Below are positions 5,555 through 9,553 of a stretch of 9,553 nt of DNA, piece by piece (positions within the stretch are counted from its first letter, which is position 1; every line of letters starts with the position of its first letter). Origin of the DNA: an uncultured Eubacteriales bacterium (lineage in GTDB: Bacteria; Bacillota; Clostridia; Oscillospirales; Oscillospiraceae); NCBI GenBank assembly GCA_902475435.1, contig CABRZL010000078.1, positions 1-9,553 of the forward strand, given 5' to 3'. The position numbers were made by a program, and so were the translations under genes. A model generated the notes under the pieces. That model saw nothing but the letters and a program-made list of their open reading frames with translations. It was not told the DNA's origin and ran no database searches.

Positions 5555-6420
5555 CAGGCCTTTCCTCCCTTCAATGCCATAAGCGCTTCTTTCGCCTGCG
5601 CTGTGGTATATATAGAAGGGTCTACATCCAGCCCTAACTCTCTCAATCGACGAAAAACATTGGTAACCTGGGGAACCGCCAACCCCATGCTTACTAATTC
5701 TTCAGCATGTGAAAATACTGTTTTGGGCGTGCCATCCATGGCAATATGCGCATCATTGACCACTACCAGTCGTTCCACACTGTCCGCGATTTCCTCCATG
5801 GAGTGACTAACCATAATCACCGTGGCGTTTTTAGCAGCTTGATAAGTCCGGATATTATTCAAAATCTGCTCTCGCCCTTTGGGGTCCAATCCGGCTGTCG
5901 GTTCATCCAAAATCAGCACCTTAGGCTCCATCGCAATCACCCCGGCGATGGCCACTCGACGTTTCTGGCCGCCGGACAATTCAAATGGAGAAAGTTCTAA
6001 TACGGACTCCGGCAATTCCACAAATTCAGCCGACTCTAACACGCGACGCCGTATTTCCGATTCATCCAGCTTCATATTTTGCGGGCCAAACGCAATATCT
6101 TTAAATACAGTTTCTTCAAAAAGCTGATATTCCGGGTACTGAAATACCAGGCCTACTTGAAAGCGCACCTGCCGGGTGAACTGTTTGTCCTCCCAGATAT
6201 CCTTTCCCTCAAACAAAACCTGTCCCTCAGATGGCTTCAGAAGTCCATTTAAATGTTGTATCAACGTAGACTTTCCAGAACCTGTGTGGCCAATGATCCC
6301 CATGAACTCACCCTGATTCACAGAAAAATCCACATGTTCCAGAGCATACCGTTCAAACGGCGTACCCTGAGAATAAATATGCGTTAAACCTTTTGTTTCA
6401 ATAATAGGATTCAAATTCAT
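5554..6420 (-). CDS. ecfA2: ECF transporter ATP-binding subunit EcfA2
   Basis: ABC-type ATPase of the ECF module, pairing with EcfA1 under EcfT. Visible motifs are Walker A GHTGSGKST (44-52), followed by the EcfA2-typical LIQHLNGLLKP; Q-loop FQYPEYQLFE (Q94); signature LSGGQ (148-152); Walker B VLILDE (168-173); D-loop AGLDP; and the H-loop histidine in VSHSMEE (H206). Length (288) is normal. Start uncertainty: GGAGG (6423-6427) is only 2 nt from ATG 6418-6420, but 8 nt from a TTG two codons later (6412-6414). Either start leaves the ATPase domain intact. It follows ecfA1 after a 62-nt gap and overlaps ecfT by 1 nt. EcfA2 rather than EcfA1 is decided by the GHTGSGKST-LIQHLNG context and gene order. 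Confidence 0.95.
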   Translation of the reverse strand: MNLNPIIETKGLTHIYSQGTPFERYALEHVDFSVNQGEFMGIIGHTGSGKSTLIQHLNGLLKPSEGQVLFEGKDIWEDKQFTRQVRFQVGLVFQYPEYQLFEETVFKDIAFGPQNMKLDESEIRRRVLESAEFVELPESVLELSPFELSGGQKRRVAIAGVIAMEPKVLILDEPTAGLDPKGREQILNNIRTYQAAKNATVIMVSHSMEEIADSVERLVVVNDAHIAMDGTPKTVFSHAEELVSMGLAVPQVTNVFRRLRELGLDVDPSIYTTAQAKEALMALKGGKA

Positions 6421-6482
6421 ATCCTCCGGCTGTTAGCTTCCGGCTCTCCCGCGCAGCCTCCGCTGGGATGCCGTTTTTCCCT
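6421..6482 (-). other. ecfA1-ecfA2 intergenic spacer with a 7-bp direct repeat
   Basis: This 62-bp spacer is GC-rich. It holds two copies of TCCGGCT (6425-6431 and 6439-6445, plus-strand reading) separated by 7 bp; the promoter-proximal repeat context also includes the GGAGG used by ecfA2 (6423-6427). A weak imperfect stem (GGCATCCC against GGGAGAGCC) may form, but no T-run follows, so I do not call a terminator. Confidence 0.4.
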
Positions 6483-7331
6483 TTATGCCTGCGCTGCTGC
6501 AAAAATTGCCTGTGCACAGTCCTCTACAGATAACGCGTCCAAGGGAAGTGTCCACCCCTCCTGATTCAACGCATACATTAACTCGGTGGTTTCAGGCACG
6601 GTTAACCCGACCCCTTTTAAGAGTTCCACCTGAGAAAACACGTTTTGCGGCGTATCATCTGCAATGATTTTTCCTTCATTCATTACAATAACCCGGTCCG
6701 CATCAATCGCCTCCCGCATGTGATGCGTAATCAGCAGCACTGTAACGCCAAACTTTTGATTCAACTCGTGAATCGTGCTGACTACTTCGTTTCGGCCTAC
6801 GGGATCCAGCATAGCAGTCGGTTCGTCCAACACCACACACTTGGGCCGCATAGCCAATACCCCTGCAATTGCCACGCGCTGCTTTTGCCCTCCAGACAGA
6901 AGATGCGGCGCGTGCTTCCGATATTCATACATCCCAACGGCCTTTAACGCTGCATCCACCCGCTCCCGGATTTCCTGGGATGGCACCCCCAGATTCTCCA
7001 GGGCAAATGCAACATCTTCCTCTACCACATTGGCAACAATCTGGTTATCCGGATTCTGGAATACCATGCCCACCGAGCGACGTATGGCAATCAAATCATC
7101 ATCATTTTTTGTATCCATCCCATAAACGTAAATCTCCCCGCCAGAAGGCAGCAAAATTGCGTTAAAATGCTTTGCCAGCGTAGATTTTCCACAGCCATTG
7201 TGGCCTAAAATCACAATAAACTTTCCCTGCTCAATCTCCAAATTTAAATTCTCAAAGACCTTCAAAGCATCCATATGCTCCGTCTGCGCATAGGAAAACG
7301 AGGCGTCCTTTACCTGAATTGCAATATCCAT
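6483..7331 (-). CDS. ecfA1: ECF transporter ATP-binding subunit EcfA1
   Basis: First ATPase of the ECF module; with EcfA2 it forms the heterodimer that powers vitamin or metal uptake. Motifs are Walker A GHNGCGKST (43-51), with Cys at the position usually held by Ser; Q-loop FQNPDNQIVA (Q92); signature LSGGQ (145-149); Walker B CVVLDE (165-170); D-loop AMLDP (173-177); and the H-loop in ITHHMREA (H203). FQNPDNQ followed by VEEDVAF is characteristic of EcfA1/CbiO-type ATPases. Length (282) is normal. ATG at 7329-7331 is separated by a single nucleotide from the methyltransferase stop (TAAAATG), with GGGAGG 6 nt upstream, so translation is probably coupled to that gene. The identity is secure. 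Confidence 0.95.
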   Translation of the reverse strand: MDIAIQVKDASFSYAQTEHMDALKVFENLNLEIEQGKFIVILGHNGCGKSTLAKHFNAILLPSGGEIYVYGMDTKNDDDLIAIRRSVGMVFQNPDNQIVANVVEEDVAFALENLGVPSQEIRERVDAALKAVGMYEYRKHAPHLLSGGQKQRVAIAGVLAMRPKCVVLDEPTAMLDPVGRNEVVSTIHELNQKFGVTVLLITHHMREAIDADRVIVMNEGKIIADDTPQNVFSQVELLKGVGLTVPETTELMYALNQEGWTLPLDALSVEDCAQAIFAAAQA

Positions 7332-7332
7332 T

Positions 7333-8199
7333 TTATTCCTCCCGCGTCCAGCGTCCCGCTGCGCCGCATGGCAGGACCAATCCTGATCGAGTCACAGGCA
7401 GTCCTAACTCATCGCAGTTTGTATGTCCACCGTATTTTGCAGAAAACAGGCTGTCAGAAATATATCCTACCACGGAAGGGGCTAATCCCGTGGTATAGGA
7501 ATTGATCAGGACAAACAATGGATTCTCCGACAATACATCCGTACACAGCTTTACAAAATCAAAAAGATTTTTTTCAATCTTCCAGATCTCTCCAGATGGC
7601 CCGCGTCCATAGGAAGGCGGATCCATAATAATTGCGTCATATCGGCGCCCGCGTTTTATCTCTCGCTCCACAAATTTGGCACAATCATCGACAATCCAAC
7701 GAATCGGCCTGTTTTCTAAGCCTGAAGCCGTTGCATTTTCTCGCGCCCAGGATACCATACCCCTGGCCGCATCCACATGACAGACTGAAGCCCCCGCTGC
7801 TGCACATGCCAGCGTTGCTCCCCCTGTATATGCAAATAGGTTGAGTACGCTGATTTCTCTTTTTGCATGCCGGATTTTTTCCATCGCCCAGTCCCAGTTG
7901 GTGGCCTGCTCCGGAAAAACACCGGTATGTTTAAAATTCATCGGCTTCACTTGAAACGTCAATTCTTTATAATGTATGTCCCATTTTTCCGGAAGCTTTT
8001 TTGCTACCCAGGCGCCTCCCCCGGTTTTGGATCGTGCATATCTCGCATTGTAAGTCTGCCAGCTTTTGCTGTCTCTCGGCGTATTCCATATTACCTGAGG
8101 ATCGGGACGTACTAAGATATACTTTCCCCAGCGCTCCAACTTTTCTCCACCGGAACAATCCAGAACCTCATAATCTTTCCATTCATCTGCAATCCACAT
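7333..8199 (-). CDS. Class I SAM-dependent methyltransferase, COG1092 (RlmI/RlmK-like), without PUA domain
   Basis: A probable RNA methyltransferase of 288 residues acting in the cytoplasm; the substrate is unknown. The N-terminal strand-rich segment (LDCSGGEKLERWG, then LVRPDPQVIW at 29-38) is typical of the COG1092 relatives of the 23S rRNA methyltransferases RlmI and RlmK. The Rossmann core shows the SAM-binding motif I VLNLFAYTGGATL (118-130), the acidic strand end HVDAA (141-145), VDDC (170-173) and catalytic motif IV MDPPSYGRG (192-200). RlmI carries an N-terminal PUA RNA-binding domain that is absent here, so target recognition may differ and I give no gene symbol. ATG at 8197-8199 has AAAGGAG 6 nt upstream, overlapping the stop codon of the penicillin-binding protein 11 nt away. 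One nucleotide separates its stop from ecfA1. The family is secure; rRNA as the substrate is inference. Confidence 0.9.
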   Translation of the reverse strand: MWIADEWKDYEVLDCSGGEKLERWGKYILVRPDPQVIWNTPRDSKSWQTYNARYARSKTGGGAWVAKKLPEKWDIHYKELTFQVKPMNFKHTGVFPEQATNWDWAMEKIRHAKREISVLNLFAYTGGATLACAAAGASVCHVDAARGMVSWARENATASGLENRPIRWIVDDCAKFVEREIKRGRRYDAIIMDPPSYGRGPSGEIWKIEKNLFDFVKLCTDVLSENPLFVLINSYTTGLAPSVVGYISDSLFSAKYGGHTNCDELGLPVTRSGLVLPCGAAGRWTREE

Positions 8200-8210
8200 G
8201 GAAATCTCCT

Positions 8211-9553
8211 TTAGTCATCTGCACTTGGGCTGGGACTAACTTCCGGACTTGCAATAGGACCGGCCGACGGACTTGCAGAAGGACTTGGCTCATCCTCCTC
8301 GTCGCTTTCCCTGCTACCGCTACTGGTTGTACTTCGGCGACTGGTTCCTGAAGAAGATCCGTGATATGGGCACTCTTCATTGACCGGATCAAGTGTATCA
8401 CAACGCGCTTCACTATATCCCGCCTGTTTTGCCAGGTATCCAATGCAATACTGCTGATCTGCCACAACAATGCCCGCAATGGGGAACTGTCTGGCATAAT
8501 TCAGCATACCATATTGGTCAACCTCTCCATTGCGTTCGCATGCATCCGTAGCTAAATGGTAAGTACCGTCTGTATAGCAGAGATCTTCCTCCACATGCAT
8601 ATTGCAATATTCTGTCGGAACATCCTCTGCCGCCAATTGTACGGTTACCGTCCTGTCCCCACGAACATCCTTCTCACACCATCCGGTGGGAAGAAGTCCG
8701 CTGTCCTGACACACTTCAACTTCTATTACATCTGTCGGCTTGACAAATCCAGTATCTGTCTCTCCTTCGCTGACCTTTGTCATAACCTTATTCCACAGCA
8801 CCGCCGCCGGATTATCAATATTTTCATCCAGCAGCACAATTTCCTGCGGTTCATCATAACCGCACCAGACTACCGCTGTGTGGTTGGGCGTATAGCCTGC
8901 AAACCACCGATCTTTGTCATCACTGGTCGTACCTGTTTTACCGGCTACGCTCATACCTTCAATTTGCGCTTCCGTACCAGCACCATCCTTCACGGTCTCT
9001 TCCATCATATAGGTGAGATAGTAAGCGGCTTTCTCGTCCAACACAGTACGGGATTCCTGTGTATTATCCAAAACAAGATTTCCCTCGCTGTCCAGTACCT
9101 TTGTATAGGTCCGCGCCTCCCGATAGGTGCCGTTGTTGGCCACCGCAGCGTAAGCTGCTGTCAGATCTCGGACAGTCACGCCACGAACCATACCACCTAA
9201 AGCCAAAGACCAGTAACTTTTATCGGTATATTCTACACCGTTTAGCTCATAGTCTTCTACCAGGGTATCCAGCCCCATCTCATTCACTGCATAATCATAC
9301 GCATAATCCAGCGAAAGGTCATCCAGCACCTTGACCGCCACCGTATTTGTGGATCGCTTCATCGCCTCCAAAATACTGGTGAGACCATGATAGGTGTTAT
9401 CCTCATTCTTTGGCCATGGAGTAGAACCAAACGTAAAGGGTGTATCGTCATACACAGTCGCCGGCGTTATAAGCCCCAGGTTAAGAGCCGGACCATACAC
9501 GGTGATGGGTTTAATCGTAGAACCCGGGGACAAAAGGCTTTGCGTAGCTCGGC
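8211..9553 (-). CDS. PBP1A-family penicillin-binding protein, transpeptidase half, 5' end outside window
   Basis: The visible 446 residues are the C-terminal part of a class A peptidoglycan synthase; the glycosyltransferase domain and membrane anchor would lie beyond the right edge. The frame stays open to the edge, starting RATQSLLSPGSTIKP, the usual entry into the transpeptidase active site. The three active-site motifs are present: STIK (Ser 11 of the fragment, codon 9519-9521), STN (67-69) and KTGT (205-208). The domain crosslinks peptide stems outside the membrane and would be the beta-lactam target. After it comes a cysteine-rich extension (about 281-394, eight Cys, for example EVCQDSGLLPTGWCEK and PTEYCNMH), then a disordered Ser/Glu/Pro tail (about 395-446). 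It is the most upstream gene seen and ends 11 nt before the methyltransferase. The family is certain; the PBP1A subfamily is likely. Confidence 0.95.
   Translation of the reverse strand, partial: RATQSLLSPGSTIKPITVYGPALNLGLITPATVYDDTPFTFGSTPWPKNEDNTYHGLTSILEAMKRSTNTVAVKVLDDLSLDYAYDYAVNEMGLDTLVEDYELNGVEYTDKSYWSLALGGMVRGVTVRDLTAAYAAVANNGTYREARTYTKVLDSEGNLVLDNTQESRTVLDEKAAYYLTYMMEETVKDGAGTEAQIEGMSVAGKTGTTSDDKDRWFAGYTPNHTAVVWCGYDEPQEIVLLDENIDNPAAVLWNKVMTKVSEGETDTGFVKPTDVIEVEVCQDSGLLPTGWCEKDVRGDRTVTVQLAAEDVPTEYCNMHVEEDLCYTDGTYHLATDACERNGEVDQYGMLNYARQFPIAGIVVADQQYCIGYLAKQAGYSEARCDTLDPVNEECPYHGSSSGTSRRSTTSSGSRESDEEDEPSPSASPSAGPIASPEVSPSPSADD
8214..8293 (-). repeat. Degenerate Ala-Ser-Pro repeat coding for the PBP tail
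   Basis: The last codons of the penicillin-binding protein repeat GCA-AGT-CC(G/T) and close variants, giving SPSASPSAGPIASPEVSPSPSADD-like low complexity. The encoded tail is acidic and proline-rich and probably disordered, perhaps reaching into the wall. Such repeats often vary in length between strains. Confidence 0.6.

Noticed and set aside
6421..6482. Terminator or riboswitch between ecfA1 and ecfA2
   Set aside because: The spacer is 62 bp, too short for a known vitamin riboswitch, and its weak stem has no T-run on the coding side.
8556..9200. Plus-strand 214-codon frame opposite the PBP gene
   Set aside because: The PBP frame carries all three active-site motifs. The antisense frame has no ribosome binding site, no domain and irregular composition.
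1..9553. CRISPR arrays, tRNA or rRNA genes, insertion sequences, prophage or toxin-antitoxin genes
   Set aside because: I looked on both strands and saw no regularly spaced repeats, transposase or integrase motifs, cloverleaf patterns or rRNA landmarks. Coding density is close to complete.

Overview
This window reads as part of a long co-directional gene cluster from a Bacillota genome, most likely class Clostridia. The support is a ClpE-type unfoldase with an N-terminal zinc finger, an EcfA1-EcfA2-EcfT module followed by TruA (a common Firmicute order), strong GGAGG-type ribosome binding sites throughout, and a Clostridia-style PBP1A with a cysteine-rich extension and acidic Ser/Pro tail. 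The taxonomic placement is inference. Every gene I can support lies on the minus strand, so transcription runs from high to low coordinates. Nothing on the plus strand looks coding.

In transcription order the layout is: a class A penicillin-binding protein cut by the right edge (8211-9553); a COG1092-type SAM-dependent methyltransferase (7333-8199); ecfA1 (6483-7331); ecfA2 (5554-6420); ecfT (4751-5554); truA (3974-4738, with a TTG start); a membrane-anchored probable beta-propeller protein (2878-3984); a 94-bp gap with a possible promoter; a ClpE-like AAA+ unfoldase (477-2783); and the first 152 codons of a glutamate-cysteine ligase, GshA or GshAB/GshF, cut by the left edge (1-458). Gaps are 11, 1, 62, -1, 12, -11, 94 and 18 nt, so most or all of this is probably one transcript, with a possible internal promoter before clpE. 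No gap exceeds 100 bp, and I saw no tRNA, rRNA, CRISPR array, riboswitch, mobile element or convincing Rho-independent terminator.

The functions fall into three blocks: cell wall synthesis and RNA modification (PBP, methyltransferase, TruA); a shared vitamin/metal uptake energiser (EcfA1A2T, with no S-component in view); and stress or thiol physiology (ClpE-like unfoldase plus glutathione synthesis). The gene content is mostly ordinary core genome. The less ordinary signals are structural: a 38-bp near-perfect palindrome inside the propeller gene upstream of clpE, a 10-bp-arm hairpin just inside the glutamate-cysteine ligase gene, nested inverted repeats in the clpE leader, and an A7 run next to a GC hairpin in the linker region of clpE. 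I did not find a convincing undescribed system.
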